Positions 17,093 to 26,021 are shown, counted from the first letter of the stretch. The stretch: DNA of 64,000 nucleotides from Nocardia fusca NBRC 14340 (GCF_001618425.1 NZ_BDCU01000062.1:1-64000); one strand, 5' to 3'. A program made the numbers and translations. Notes: a model not told the origin generated them from the letters alone.

Positions 17093-17236
17093 GTGCAGAT
17101 GTTGCAGCAGTGGGCGCAGGACAATTACGAGACGATCGGCTACTACGTCGTCACCCTCGGCAACGCCGCACTGGCCCTCGGCAAATCGGGTATCGAGATG
17201 GCCACACCGCTCCTGCAGGACCTGGTGAACAACTGA
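17093..17236 (+). CDS. 47-residue small protein of unknown function
   Basis: A GTG at 17093 follows an excellent ribosome-binding site (AGAGGAGGAC, about 6 bases away) and opens a 47-codon frame ending TGA at 17236. The peptide begins MQMLQQWAQDNYETIGYYVV and ends with EMATPLLQDLVNN. It has no signal peptide and no charged cluster. It could form one long amphipathic helix. Its size and character recall the tiny PorA/PorH channel proteins of Corynebacteriales, but I see no real similarity and do not claim function. The codons are strongly G/C-ending, as in real genes here. The kinase gene follows 95 bases downstream. Confidence 0.6.
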   Translation: MQMLQQWAQDNYETIGYYVVTLGNAALALGKSGIEMATPLLQDLVNN

Positions 17237-17330
17237 GCGCTGCCCGATACCCGGCAGCTCCCCTATCCCGATCCCGCACCCGAAAGTGCGGTAGCGTCAC
17301 GGCGTTCGGATGGGAGCGGAAGGAGCGGCG

Positions 17331-18821
17331 GTGCTGGGGGTGGGCGCGACCTTCGCCGGATATCGGATCGAAGGGGTGCTGGGACAGGGCGGTATGGGAA
17401 CGGTGTACCTCGCCCGCCATCCGCGGCTACCGCGCAGTGTCGCGTTGAAGCTGCTGAACCGGGAGGTGAGCACCGATACCGAACTCACCCGCCGGTTCGA
17501 ACTGGAAGCCGATGTCGTCGCCCGGCTGGAGCATCCGGGAATCGTCGGAGTGTTCGACCGCGGAACCGACGACGGGCACCTCTGGATCGCCATGCAGTAC
17601 ATCCGCGGCACCGACGCGGCGGCCTGGAACGCCCGCGCGCATCCACCCGCGACCGCGGTCCGGTTGCTCGGCGAGACCGCGGCGGCACTCGATTACGCGC
17701 ACAGCCGAGGCGTATTGCACCGCGATGTGAAACCGGCCAACATCCTCATCGCCGATACCGAGTCGCTGCGTGAATCGCATGCGGTGCTGACCGATTTCGG
17801 TATCGCGCGGCTCACCGACGCCAATACGAAATTGACGGCCACCGGCGCGTTCACCGCCACCCTGGCCTACGGCTCGCCCGAACAGTTGTCGGGTGCGATG
17901 GTCGACCACCGCTCCGATCAGTACTCGCTGGCCTGCACCCTGTTCGCGGTTCTCGCCGGCCGGCCCCCGTTCGCCGCCACGAACCCCGGCCAGGTGGTGA
18001 TGGGGCATATCTCGCAACCACCGCCACGGCTCACCGCCACCCGCCCCGACCTGCCCGCCACCCTCGACCCATTGGTGGCCCGCGCGATGGCCAAACAGCG
18101 CGCGGACCGGTTCCGTGACTGCGGGCAATTCATCACCGCGGTACGCGACGCCCTGGAGGGCAGGCATATCGCGGCGCCGCCGGTGACCCCGGCGACACCC
18201 GTACCGGTCGCGCACCCGGTGCTCACGCACAACCCGCCGGAAGTCCGCGCGGGCCACGCTTCCCGGCCGCAACCGTTTCCGGCGCATCGGGTAGTGACCG
18301 ATCCGCGGCCGCCGGTGGCCGACCCGCGGCCGGCGGGCGCCCGATCGTGGCCGCAACCGCAGGCAGCCGGACCGAGACCTTCCCGCACGACGGCCGTCAC
18401 CGCCGGTATCGCCACCGTGCTCGTCGCGGTGTTCCCGGTGTTCGTGTTCTGTGTGGGGCTGGTGGAGACAGCCCGGACGATCGCACAGGGTGCTCCTGCC
18501 GGGCGCGCGGACCTCGCCTATTCGGTGCTGGCACTCCTGTTCATCGGAGTCGTCGCCCTGCTGTGGGCCGGCGGCGGTCTGCTGCTGCTCGCGGGGCGCC
18601 GGTCGGGTCGCGTGCTGACGCTGGTGAGCTCGGTGATCGGTGTGCTGTCGGCGATCGCCGGAACGGTGGCCGCTGTCGCCGCGAGCGAATTGGCGGTCCT
18701 GGCGCTCACCGGCCCCCTGCTGATGCTGTCGGCGGTGGCGTTCGTCTGTACCGCCTCACCCGCCACCGGGCGATGGCTGTCGTATCGCACGTCGGTAAGG
18801 GCCGGCGGACCCAGGTACTGA
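17331..18821 (+). CDS. Membrane-associated Ser/Thr protein kinase (Pkn type)
   Basis: The 496-residue protein has a Hanks-type kinase domain over residues 8-270: glycine loop GQGGMGTVYLA, ATP-binding Lys in SVALKLL, catalytic HRDVKPANI, metal-binding DFG, and the APE-equivalent SPEQL. A Pro-rich linker of about 80 residues follows. Four hydrophobic helices then run from ITAVTAGIATVLVAVF onward to residue 480. There is no extracellular sensor domain. The GTG at 17331 is preferred because GGAAGGAG lies 6 bases upstream; an ATG at 17310 is the alternative. It interrupts the argR-argG order known from mycobacteria. Its substrate is unknown. Confidence 0.92.
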   Translation: MLGVGATFAGYRIEGVLGQGGMGTVYLARHPRLPRSVALKLLNREVSTDTELTRRFELEADVVARLEHPGIVGVFDRGTDDGHLWIAMQYIRGTDAAAWNARAHPPATAVRLLGETAAALDYAHSRGVLHRDVKPANILIADTESLRESHAVLTDFGIARLTDANTKLTATGAFTATLAYGSPEQLSGAMVDHRSDQYSLACTLFAVLAGRPPFAATNPGQVVMGHISQPPPRLTATRPDLPATLDPLVARAMAKQRADRFRDCGQFITAVRDALEGRHIAAPPVTPATPVPVAHPVLTHNPPEVRAGHASRPQPFPAHRVVTDPRPPVADPRPAGARSWPQPQAAGPRPSRTTAVTAGIATVLVAVFPVFVFCVGLVETARTIAQGAPAGRADLAYSVLALLFIGVVALLWAGGGLLLLAGRRSGRVLTLVSSVIGVLSAIAGTVAAVAASELAVLALTGPLLMLSAVAFVCTASPATGRWLSYRTSVRAGGPRY

Positions 18822-18860
18822 CCGGCCGCGGACCGCACCGGGTGGGTACGACCGCGGCGG

Positions 18861-19370
18861 TCAGGCGAGGTTCTCGATCTTCGCGGCCAGTTCGGCGCCG
18901 GTGAGGGGCTCGCGCGCGATCACCGCGATGGTGTCGTCTCCCGCGATCGTGCCGACGATATAGGGCAGCGAGGCCCGGTCCAGGGCGCTGGCCAGGAAAT
19001 GCGCCGCCCCCGGCGGAGTGCGCAGAACCGCGATGTTACCGCTGGAATCGGTGGAGACCAGCAGATCACCGAGCAGTTTGGCCAACCGCCCCGTGCCACC
19101 GGTGACCCCGCGCACCGGGCTGCCGTCCTCCGGCACCACGTACACGCCGGCGCCGCCGTCGGCGGCTCGGAGTTTCACCGCACCGAGTTCGTCCAGATCG
19201 CGCGACAGCGTCGCCTGAGTGGTCTCGATTCCCTCCGCGGCGAGCAGGGTGGCGAGTTCGGTCTGACTGCGCACCGGATGCGCGGCCAGCAGCGCGATGA
19301 TCCGCGACTGCCGGCCGGCGCGGGTGGCGGCGGTGACCGGTCCCGCCGAATGTATCCGGGCCTCGCTCAT
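18861..19370 (-). CDS. argR: Arginine repressor
   Basis: The 169-residue protein has the ArgR winged-HTH domain (RQSRIIALLAAHPVRSQTELATLLAAEGI, then TQATLSRDLDELGAVK). The C-terminal hexamerisation and arginine-binding domain has GNIAVLRTPPGAAHFLASALD and GTIAGDDTIAVI. Its ATG at 19370 overlaps the argF stop (ATGA). It is the last gene of argCJBDFR. It should bind the operators upstream of argC and argG and so control its own operon. Confidence 0.96.
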   Translation of the reverse strand: MSEARIHSAGPVTAATRAGRQSRIIALLAAHPVRSQTELATLLAAEGIETTQATLSRDLDELGAVKLRAADGGAGVYVVPEDGSPVRGVTGGTGRLAKLLGDLLVSTDSSGNIAVLRTPPGAAHFLASALDRASLPYIVGTIAGDDTIAVIAREPLTGAELAAKIENLA

Positions 19371-20332
19371 CGTCGTCGCGCGTCCTTGCGTGCCAGCAGC
19401 CACACCAGCAGCGCCTTCTGCGCGTGCAGCCGGTTCTCCGCCTCGTCCCAGACCACGCTCTGCGGCCCGTCGAGTACCTCGTCGGTGATCTCCTCGCCGC
19501 GATGCGCGGGCAGGCAGTGCAGCACCATGGCGTCGGCACCGGCCCGGGCCAGCAACTCGGTGTTCACCTGGTATGGCCGGAACGGGCCGACCCGGTCCAG
19601 ACCGTCGCTCTCCTGACCCATGGAGGTCCAGGTGTCGGTGACCAGCACATCGGCGCCGTTGGCCGCGATCAGCGGATCCTCGGTGACGACGATGCTGCCG
19701 CCGGTTTCGGCGGCGCGGGCCTCGGCGGCTTCGATCACCGCGGGCGCCGGGAGGAAACCCGCCGGTGCGGCGATCCGGACGTGCAGTCCGGCGGTGGCCC
19801 CGCCGAGCAGCAGCGAATGGGACATATTGTTGGCGCCGTCACCGAAGTAGGCCAGCCGCAACCCGCGCAGCCCGCCCTTGTGCTCGGTGATGGTGAGCAG
19901 ATCGGCCAGCACCTGGCAGGGATGGAATTGATCGGACAGCGCGTTGACCACCGGAACCGTGGCGGTCGACGCCATCTCCTCCAACCGCTGCTGGCCGAAG
20001 GTCCGCCAGACGACGGCCTCGACATAACGCGACAGGACCCGCCCGGTATCGGCCAGCGTTTCGTCACGCCCCAGCTGGGTGGTCTGGCCGTCCACCACGA
20101 TCGCGTGCCCGCCGAGCTGGGCGATACCCAGCTCGAAGGAGAACCGGGTGCGGGTGGAGTTCTTGTCGAAGATCACCCCGACACCGCGCGGTCCCTCCAG
20201 CGGCCGGTGCGCGAACGGTCTCTTCTTCAGTTCGGCGGCCAGAGCCAGCACTTCGGTCTGTTCGGCGGGTGTCAGGTCGTCGTCACGCAGGAAATGGCGG
20301 ACAGCGGTGGCCGGTTGTAGGGAGGCGGTCAT
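19367..20332 (-). CDS. argF: Ornithine carbamoyltransferase
   Basis: ArgF makes citrulline from ornithine and carbamoyl phosphate. The 321 residues contain the carbamoyl-phosphate motif STRTR, the HPCQ motif (SDQFHPCQVLADLLT), the ornithine segment DTWTSMGQE, and the catalytic HCLPAHRGEE. The ATG at 20332 overlaps the argD stop, and the argR start overlaps its own stop. Translation is therefore coupled on both sides. Confidence 0.97.
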   Translation of the reverse strand: MTASLQPATAVRHFLRDDDLTPAEQTEVLALAAELKKRPFAHRPLEGPRGVGVIFDKNSTRTRFSFELGIAQLGGHAIVVDGQTTQLGRDETLADTGRVLSRYVEAVVWRTFGQQRLEEMASTATVPVVNALSDQFHPCQVLADLLTITEHKGGLRGLRLAYFGDGANNMSHSLLLGGATAGLHVRIAAPAGFLPAPAVIEAAEARAAETGGSIVVTEDPLIAANGADVLVTDTWTSMGQESDGLDRVGPFRPYQVNTELLARAGADAMVLHCLPAHRGEEITDEVLDGPQSVVWDEAENRLHAQKALLVWLLARKDARRR

Positions 20333-21528
20333 CCGCGCGGTCCTTTCGTTTCGGCCAGCACCTCGTCGAGGATCCCGGGCAGATCCAGCACGAGATTGTC
20401 GGCCTGGGTTTCGGTGAGCACCAGCGGCGGCGCCAACCGGATCACATCGGGTTTGGCCGGGTTCACCAGATATCCGGCCGCCCGCGCATGGGCCTCGACC
20501 CGGGGCGCAACCGGAGCGGTCAGCCCGATCCCGATCAGCAGTCCGGCCCCGCGCACATCGGCGATCAGCGGATGCTCGAGCACCGCGATCCCGTCGCTGA
20601 GCCGTTTACCCACCGATTCGACGTGTTCGAGGAGCCCGTCGTCCTCGAGCGTGCGCAGCACGGCCAGGGCCGCGGCCGCGCAGACGGGATTACCACCGAA
20701 GGTGGTGCCGTGCATACCCGGCGTGAACAGTTCGGCCGCCGGCCCGGTGGCCAGCACCGCCCCGATCGGCAGACCGGCGCCCAGTCCCTTGGCGAGGGTG
20801 ATGACATCGGGGGTGATACCGAACGACTGGTGCGCGAACATCTTGCCGGTGCGGCCGATACCGGTCTGGACCTCGTCCAGGATCAGCAGCGCCCCGGCGC
20901 GCGCGGTGATCTCCCGGGCCCGCACCAGGTAGTCCATCGGTGGTACCACCACACCGCTCTCGCCGAGCATCGGCTCGAGGAAGACCGCGGCCGTATCGGC
21001 ATCGACCGCGCGCTCCAGGATCCGCGCGTCGCCGTAGGGGATGTGCACCACGCCGGGCGGCATGGGTTCGAACGGCGCGCGTTTGGACGGCTGACCGGTG
21101 AGTGCGAGCGCACCCATGGTGCGGCCGTGGAACGCCTCGTCACAGGCGATGATCTTGCGGCGGCCGGTGAGCCGGGCGAGTTTGAAGGCCGCCTCGTTGG
21201 CCTCGGTGCCGGAGTTGCAGAAGAAGGCACGACCGTCACCGTCACCGAAATGCCCGAGCAGCCGCTCGGCGAGCTCGATCACCGGTTCGCTGCCGTACAG
21301 GTTCGAGACGTGTCCGAGCGTGCCGAGCTGGTCCATCACCGCGTTCAGGATGGCCTGATGTGCGTGACCGAGGCTGTTGACCGCGATCCCGCCCACGAAA
21401 TCGACGTAGCGGTTGCCGTCCGCGTCGTACACCACCGCGCCGGTCCCCCGGGTCAGCACGACCTCCGGAGTGGGGTAGTTGCGCATCATCACGTTCGACC
21501 AACGTTGCCGCAGTTCCGCAGTGTTCAT
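20329..21528 (-). CDS. argD: Acetylornithine aminotransferase
   Basis: ArgD is the PLP-dependent fourth step of arginine synthesis. The 399-residue class III aminotransferase has FCNSGTEANEAAFKLAR, FHGRTMGALALTGQ, LILDEVQTGIGRTG and the PLP lysine in TLAKGLGAGLPIGAV. I use the ATG at 21528, which overlaps the argB stop. The frame extends 82 codons further upstream inside argB, but those codons are an out-of-frame shadow. Confidence 0.97.
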   Translation of the reverse strand: MNTAELRQRWSNVMMRNYPTPEVVLTRGTGAVVYDADGNRYVDFVGGIAVNSLGHAHQAILNAVMDQLGTLGHVSNLYGSEPVIELAERLLGHFGDGDGRAFFCNSGTEANEAAFKLARLTGRRKIIACDEAFHGRTMGALALTGQPSKRAPFEPMPPGVVHIPYGDARILERAVDADTAAVFLEPMLGESGVVVPPMDYLVRAREITARAGALLILDEVQTGIGRTGKMFAHQSFGITPDVITLAKGLGAGLPIGAVLATGPAAELFTPGMHGTTFGGNPVCAAAALAVLRTLEDDGLLEHVESVGKRLSDGIAVLEHPLIADVRGAGLLIGIGLTAPVAPRVEAHARAAGYLVNPAKPDVIRLAPPLVLTETQADNLVLDLPGILDEVLAETKGPRG

Positions 21529-22439
21529 GCTCTGACTCCGTTTTCCTCGTTCGCCGGCGGTGTGACCATGGTCCCGATTCCCTCCCCGGTGAAAAGCTCC
21601 AGCAGTACCGAATGGGGTACGCGACCGTCGATGACGTGTGCGCCCGATACGCCACCGCGGACCGCGCGCAGACATGCCTCCATTTTGGGGACCATCCCCG
21701 CGTCCAGCGACGGCAGCAGGTCGGCCAGCGCGTCGGTGTCGATCACACTGGTCAGCGAGGAGCGGTCGGGCCAATTCGTGTACAGGCCCTCGACGTCGGT
21801 GAGCACCACCAGTTTCTCGGCGCCGATTCCCTCGGCCAGCGCGGCGGCCGCGGTATCGGCGTTGATGTTGTGCACCACGCCGTCGGCGTCGGGGGCGATG
21901 GTGGACACCACCGGGATCCGGCCCGCGCGGATGAGATCGAGCACCGAATCCGGGTGCACATCGGTCACATCGCCGACCAGTCCGATATCGGTGGCCTCTC
22001 CGTTCACGACAACCGTGCGGCGGGTCGCGGTGAACAGCCGGGCGTCCTCACCGGAGATCCCGACGGCGTAGGGCCCGTGCGCGTTGATCAGGCCGACCAG
22101 CTCCCGGCCGACCTGACCGAACAGCACCATCCGCACCACATCCATCACCTCCGGCGTGGTGACCCGGAAGCCGCCGCGGAACTCCCCGGTGAGACCGAGG
22201 CGTTTCAGCATGGCCGAGATCTGCGGTCCGCCGCCGTGCACCACCACCGGATGCACGCCGACGGTGCGCAGGAAGGCCATATCGGCGGCGAAGGCGCGTT
22301 TGAGGCCGTCGTCGATCATGGCGTTGCCGCCGTATTTCACGACCACGATCTTGTCGCGGAATCTCTGCAGCCAGGGCAGCGCACCGGCGAGAATATGGGC
22401 TTTGTCCAGCGCGGACAGTTCGTGCAACGCGTCGGTCAT
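21525..22439 (-). CDS. argB: N-acetylglutamate kinase
   Basis: ArgB phosphorylates N-acetylglutamate. The 304 residues have the amino-acid kinase features VVKYGGNAM, VVHGGGPQI, GLVGDVTDV and NINADTAAAALAEGI. The N-terminal helix (ALDKAHILAGALPWLQRFRD) is of the arginine-inhibitable hexameric type, so feedback inhibition by arginine is likely. Both ends overlap neighbours by four bases. Confidence 0.97.
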   Translation of the reverse strand: MTDALHELSALDKAHILAGALPWLQRFRDKIVVVKYGGNAMIDDGLKRAFAADMAFLRTVGVHPVVVHGGGPQISAMLKRLGLTGEFRGGFRVTTPEVMDVVRMVLFGQVGRELVGLINAHGPYAVGISGEDARLFTATRRTVVVNGEATDIGLVGDVTDVHPDSVLDLIRAGRIPVVSTIAPDADGVVHNINADTAAAALAEGIGAEKLVVLTDVEGLYTNWPDRSSLTSVIDTDALADLLPSLDAGMVPKMEACLRAVRGGVSGAHVIDGRVPHSVLLELFTGEGIGTMVTPPANEENGVRA

Positions 22440-23647
22440 GAGCTGTAGGCCGAGTTCTCTTCGACGTAGCCGTGGGACAGGTCGGTGGTGCGGACCGTGG
22501 CGGTGCCCTCGCCGAGGCGCAGGTCGACGACCACATGGATATCGGCGCCGGACAGGTCGACCTCGCGCGCGCCGGGCGCGCCCGTGCCGTCGACGCAGAC
22601 CGGGAAGCCGTTGAACGACACCGAGATCAGATCCGGGTCCAGTTCGATGGGCGCGGTGCCCACCGCGGCCAGCACCCGCCCCCAGTTCGGATCGGAGCCG
22701 AACATGGCGGTTTTGACCAGGCTGTCCCGGGCGATGATCCGGGCCGCGACGAGTGCGTCGTCCTCGCTGCGCGCGCCCTCGACCGTGACCAGCACCCGCT
22801 TGGTGACCCCTTCGGCGTCGGCCATCAGCTGGCCGGCCAGATCGTCGCAGACCGCGAGCACGGCCGCATCCAGTTCGTCCTGGGTGGGCGTGACCTCACT
22901 GGCGCCGTTGGCCAGCAGCAGGACCGTATCGTTGGTGGACATCGCGCCGTCCACATCGAGGCGGTCGAAGGTGAGCCGGGTGGCCCGCCGCAGCGCGGTA
23001 TCGAGTTGTTCGGCACTCGCCACGGCGTCGGTGGTCAGCACGACCAGCATGGTCGCCAGACCGGGGGCCAGCATGCCCGCGCCCTTGGCCATCCCGCCGA
23101 CGTTCCACTTGTCCGGGTGGTGCAGGGACGCTTCTTTCGGCACGGTGTCGGTGGTCATGATGGCGTGCGCGGCATCGGTGCCTCCGGACATCCCGCCGCC
23201 CATCTCGTGCACGATCTCGGTGACCGCGGGCAGCAGTTTGTCCATCGGCAGCCGGTCACCGATGAGGCCGGTGGAGCACACCGCGATCTCCCCCGCCCCG
23301 GTTTCGGTGCCCCAGTTGCTCAGCGCCGCGGCGAGTTCCTCGGCAGTGCGATGGGTGTCCTGGAAGCCCTCCGGCCCGGTGCAGGCGTTGGCCCCACCGG
23401 AGTTCAGGATCACCGCGCGGAGCCGTCCGGCCTTCAGTACCTGCTGCGACCACAGCACCGGTGCGGCTTTCACCTTGTTGGTGGTGAACACACCGGCCGC
23501 CGCGTAGTCGGGGCCCTCGTTGAAGACGAGCGCGAGATCGGGGCCACCCTTGGCTTTGATACCCGCGGCGATCCCGGCGGCCCGGAAGCCCAGCGGTGCG
23601 GTGACGCCCTGGTTGTGCACGAGGTTTCCGTTCTGGTCGGTGGTCAC
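22436..23647 (-). CDS. argJ: Ornithine/glutamate N-acetyltransferase (bifunctional ArgJ)
   Basis: ArgJ recycles the acetyl group from acetylornithine to glutamate. The 403-residue precursor carries the self-cleavage site in KGAGMLAPGLATMLVVLT, where the Thr of ATM becomes the N-terminus and nucleophile of the beta chain. The oxyanion pair STGLIG and the C-terminal FGSDPNWGRVLAAVG are also present. It lies between argC and argB with 4-base overlaps. No argA-type synthase is visible in the window, consistent with an ArgJ-based acetyl cycle. Confidence 0.97.
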   Translation of the reverse strand: MTTDQNGNLVHNQGVTAPLGFRAAGIAAGIKAKGGPDLALVFNEGPDYAAAGVFTTNKVKAAPVLWSQQVLKAGRLRAVILNSGGANACTGPEGFQDTHRTAEELAAALSNWGTETGAGEIAVCSTGLIGDRLPMDKLLPAVTEIVHEMGGGMSGGTDAAHAIMTTDTVPKEASLHHPDKWNVGGMAKGAGMLAPGLATMLVVLTTDAVASAEQLDTALRRATRLTFDRLDVDGAMSTNDTVLLLANGASEVTPTQDELDAAVLAVCDDLAGQLMADAEGVTKRVLVTVEGARSEDDALVAARIIARDSLVKTAMFGSDPNWGRVLAAVGTAPIELDPDLISVSFNGFPVCVDGTGAPGAREVDLSGADIHVVVDLRLGEGTATVRTTDLSHGYVEENSAYSS

Positions 23648-24714
23648 GGTGCCACTCCTACAGTGGACAGCCCGGCGGTTTCGTCGAAGCCGAGCGCGAG
23701 GTTCATGGACTGCACCGCGCCGCCGGCGGTGCCCTTGGTCAGATTGTCGATCGCACCGATCACCACGAGTAGACCCGCGTCGGCATCGACGGCGACCTGC
23801 AGCGTGACGGAGTTGGCGCCCAGCACCGACCCGGTCTGGGGCAGGACGCCCTCGGGCAGCAGATGTACGAAGGGCTCGTCGGCGTAGGCCTTCTCGTAGA
23901 CGGCGCGTGCCTCGGCCGCGTCCACCCGCACCGGTGCGGTGCAGGTGGCGAGAATTCCGCGCGGCATGGGCGCGAGCACGGGAGTGAACGACACCCGGAC
24001 CGGCGCACCGGCGACCGCCGACAGGTTCTGTGTGATCTCCGGGGTGTGCCGGTGCGCACCGGCCACGCCGTAGGCCCGCGCGGACCCCATGACCTCGGAT
24101 CCGAGCAGGCCGACATCGAGTTTGCGGCCTGCCCCGGAAGTGCCGCTGACGGCGACGACGTGTACCGTCGGCTCGACGATGCCCGCGGCGACCGCGGGAG
24201 CCAGCGCCAGACTGCTGACCGTCGGGTAGCAGCCGGGGACCGCGATCCGGGTGGCGCCCCGCAACGACTCCCGCGCCCCGGGCAGCTCCGGCAGACCGTA
24301 GGGCCAGCTCCCCGCATGGGGTCCGCCGTAGTAGCGGTCCCAGGCGGCCGGGTCGGTGAGCCGGAAGTCGGCACCGCAGTCGATGATCACCGTAGACTCC
24401 GGTAGGTCGGCCGCCAGTGCCGCCGACTGTCCGTGCGGCAGACCGAGGAACACGATGTCGTGGCCGGCCAGTTCGGCGGCCGTGGTCGGGGCGAGGATCC
24501 GATCCGCCAGCGGCAGCAGCTGCGGCTGCAGTGCGCCCAGGGCGGTACCCGCGTTGTTACCAGCGGTCAGCGCCCCGATCTCGAGGCGCCCGGCTCGGTA
24601 CTCCGGATGCCCCAGCAACAGACGCAGCACTTCCCCGCCCGCGTAACCACTGGCACCGGCGACGGCCACGCGCAGGGGTCCGTTCCGGTCGGGCATATCC
24701 GTGAGATCAGCCAT
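23644..24714 (-). CDS. argC: N-acetyl-gamma-glutamyl-phosphate reductase
   Basis: ArgC is the NADPH-dependent third step. The 356 residues start MADLTDMPDRNGPLRVAVAG, the GASGYAGGE dinucleotide loop follows, and the catalytic Cys is in VPGCYPTVSSLAL. The ATG at 24714 is exactly 6 bases after the -10 hexamer CATAAT (24726-24721), so the mRNA probably has no leader. An upstream in-frame ATG at 24843 would put the operator inside the gene and adds 43 residues unlike ArgC. It heads the argCJBDFR operon. Confidence 0.96.
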   Translation of the reverse strand: MADLTDMPDRNGPLRVAVAGASGYAGGEVLRLLLGHPEYRAGRLEIGALTAGNNAGTALGALQPQLLPLADRILAPTTAAELAGHDIVFLGLPHGQSAALAADLPESTVIIDCGADFRLTDPAAWDRYYGGPHAGSWPYGLPELPGARESLRGATRIAVPGCYPTVSSLALAPAVAAGIVEPTVHVVAVSGTSGAGRKLDVGLLGSEVMGSARAYGVAGAHRHTPEITQNLSAVAGAPVRVSFTPVLAPMPRGILATCTAPVRVDAAEARAVYEKAYADEPFVHLLPEGVLPQTGSVLGANSVTLQVAVDADAGLLVVIGAIDNLTKGTAGGAVQSMNLALGFDETAGLSTVGVAP

Positions 24715-24718
24715 GTGA

Positions 24719-24752
24719 TGATTATGCACGACCATGCAAGCCCATTCACAAA
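24719..24752 (-). promoter_or_regulatory. ArgR operator (twin ARG box) overlapping the argC promoter
   Basis: The minus strand reads TTTGTGAATGGGCTTGCA, then TGG, then TCGTGCATAATCA. TTGTGA at 24751-24746 and CATAAT at 24726-24721 form a promoter with a 19-base spacer, and the argC ATG begins at the predicted +1. The sequence matches the argG element at 27 of 34 positions. Repressor bound here would cover -35 to -10 and touch the start codon. Confidence 0.78.
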
Positions 24753-24850
24753 CTGGTCCCCGTACGCCCCCTGCCAGCGGCCGGATCCATCCGCCGCATC
24801 CGCCGGACGGACGATCACGGATCACCAGCCCATCGGCTAGCATTTAGAAC

Positions 24851-25198
24851 ATGCGTTCGAACGGCAGGCTTCGAGACCGGCTCGGCGCCCTGGAGCAGGC
24901 CGTCGACGCGCTGCTCTCCTGCGACCTCACCACGGTCCCGGACAGCGAACTCGGCACCGCACTCGCCCGGCTCGAGTCACGCACCCGCACCCTGGTCGGC
25001 CTCACCGCGCGGCTGGCGCACGAGCGCAACCACCGGAACGGGCCGGTCGCGGCAGCTCCCGGCAACGCGCCCACGCGAGAAGCCGCGTACCTCGCGGAGA
25101 CCACGGCCGCCGTGCCGAACCGTACCTCGCACTCGCCCCGCCCGACCCGATCGGGCATTGTTGCCGATGACCGCAGCACCGTGGCCCGAGGAGTTACC
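24851..25198 (+). pseudogene. DUF222-like N-terminal fragment in frame with the crotonase gene
   Basis: An ATG at 24851 sits 7 bases after TAGCAT (24838-24843), a leaderless start. It opens a frame whose first 60 residues (LGALEQAVDALLSCDLT, then ELGTALARLESRTRTLVGLTARLAHE) resemble the start of DUF222/13E12-type HNH endonuclease proteins common in actinobacteria. After that come about 50 residues of low-identity sequence, and the frame runs without stop into the crotonase. It may be a truncated relic, or a real 382-residue fusion may be made. I favour a relic that left its promoter behind. Confidence 0.4.
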
Positions 25199-25999
25199 GT
25201 GACCGCACCCGTGCGCGTGGAGCGCACCGGCGACGTCGTCGTCTGGACCATCGACAATCCCGAGCAGCGCAATCCGATCTCCGACGAGGCGACGATCGAG
25301 GCCTTGGAGAACGCCGTCCGGGCCGCCGACCGCGACCATTCGATCCGGGTGGCCATCCTCACCGGAGCGGGTACGGCGTTCAGCGCCGGCGGCAATGTCA
25401 AGCACATGCGGGACAAGGCCGGAATGTTCGGCGGCGCCCCGGCCGACCTGCGCCAGGGCTACCGGCACGGTATCCAGCGCATCCCCAAGGCGCTGTATCA
25501 CTGCGAGATCCCCACCATCGCCGCGGTGAACGGCCCGGCGATCGGCGCCGGCTGCGATCTCGCACTCATGTGCGATATGCGGATCGCCGCGACCACCGCC
25601 ACCTTCGCGGAGAGCTTCGTCCGCCTGGGCCTCATCCCCGGGGACGGCGGCGCCTGGCTGCTGCCGCGGGCGGTGGGGATGGCCCGCGCCAGCCAGCTGG
25701 CGTTCACGGGCGCCGCCATCGACGCCGCCACCGCGCTCGACTGGGGAATGGTCAACGAGGTCGTCGAACCCGATCGACTGCTCGACACCGCGCACCGGCT
25801 CGCCGCGGAGATCGCGGTCAATCCACCGCATGCGCTGCGGATGACCAAACGCCTGTTGCGCGAGGGCCAGCAGCAGAGCCTGGAAACACTGCTGGAGCTC
25901 TCCGCCGCGATGCAGGCTCTCACCCACCACACCGCCGATCACGACGAAGCCGTCGCCGCCATGCTGGAGCGGCGCACCCCCCGTTTCACCGGGCAGTGA
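25199..25999 (+). CDS. Enoyl-CoA hydratase/isomerase family protein (crotonase)
   Basis: The 266-residue protein has the crotonase fold. The oxyanion-hole motifs are GAGTAFSAGGNVKHM and AVNGPAIGAGCDLALMCD, with a Glu in RLGLIPGDGGAWLLPRAVG near the usual catalytic site. GAGGAG lies 5 bases upstream of the GTG at 25199, which supports this start over the longer frame. It probably handles an acyl-CoA in beta-oxidation or degradation, but the substrate cannot be told. It is convergent with the XRE-cupin gene 22 bases away. Confidence 0.9.
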   Translation: MTAPVRVERTGDVVVWTIDNPEQRNPISDEATIEALENAVRAADRDHSIRVAILTGAGTAFSAGGNVKHMRDKAGMFGGAPADLRQGYRHGIQRIPKALYHCEIPTIAAVNGPAIGAGCDLALMCDMRIAATTATFAESFVRLGLIPGDGGAWLLPRAVGMARASQLAFTGAAIDAATALDWGMVNEVVEPDRLLDTAHRLAAEIAVNPPHALRMTKRLLREGQQQSLETLLELSAAMQALTHHTADHDEAVAAMLERRTPRFTGQ

Positions 26000-26021
26000 T
26001 GACCGGCCGGACACCGGCTCG

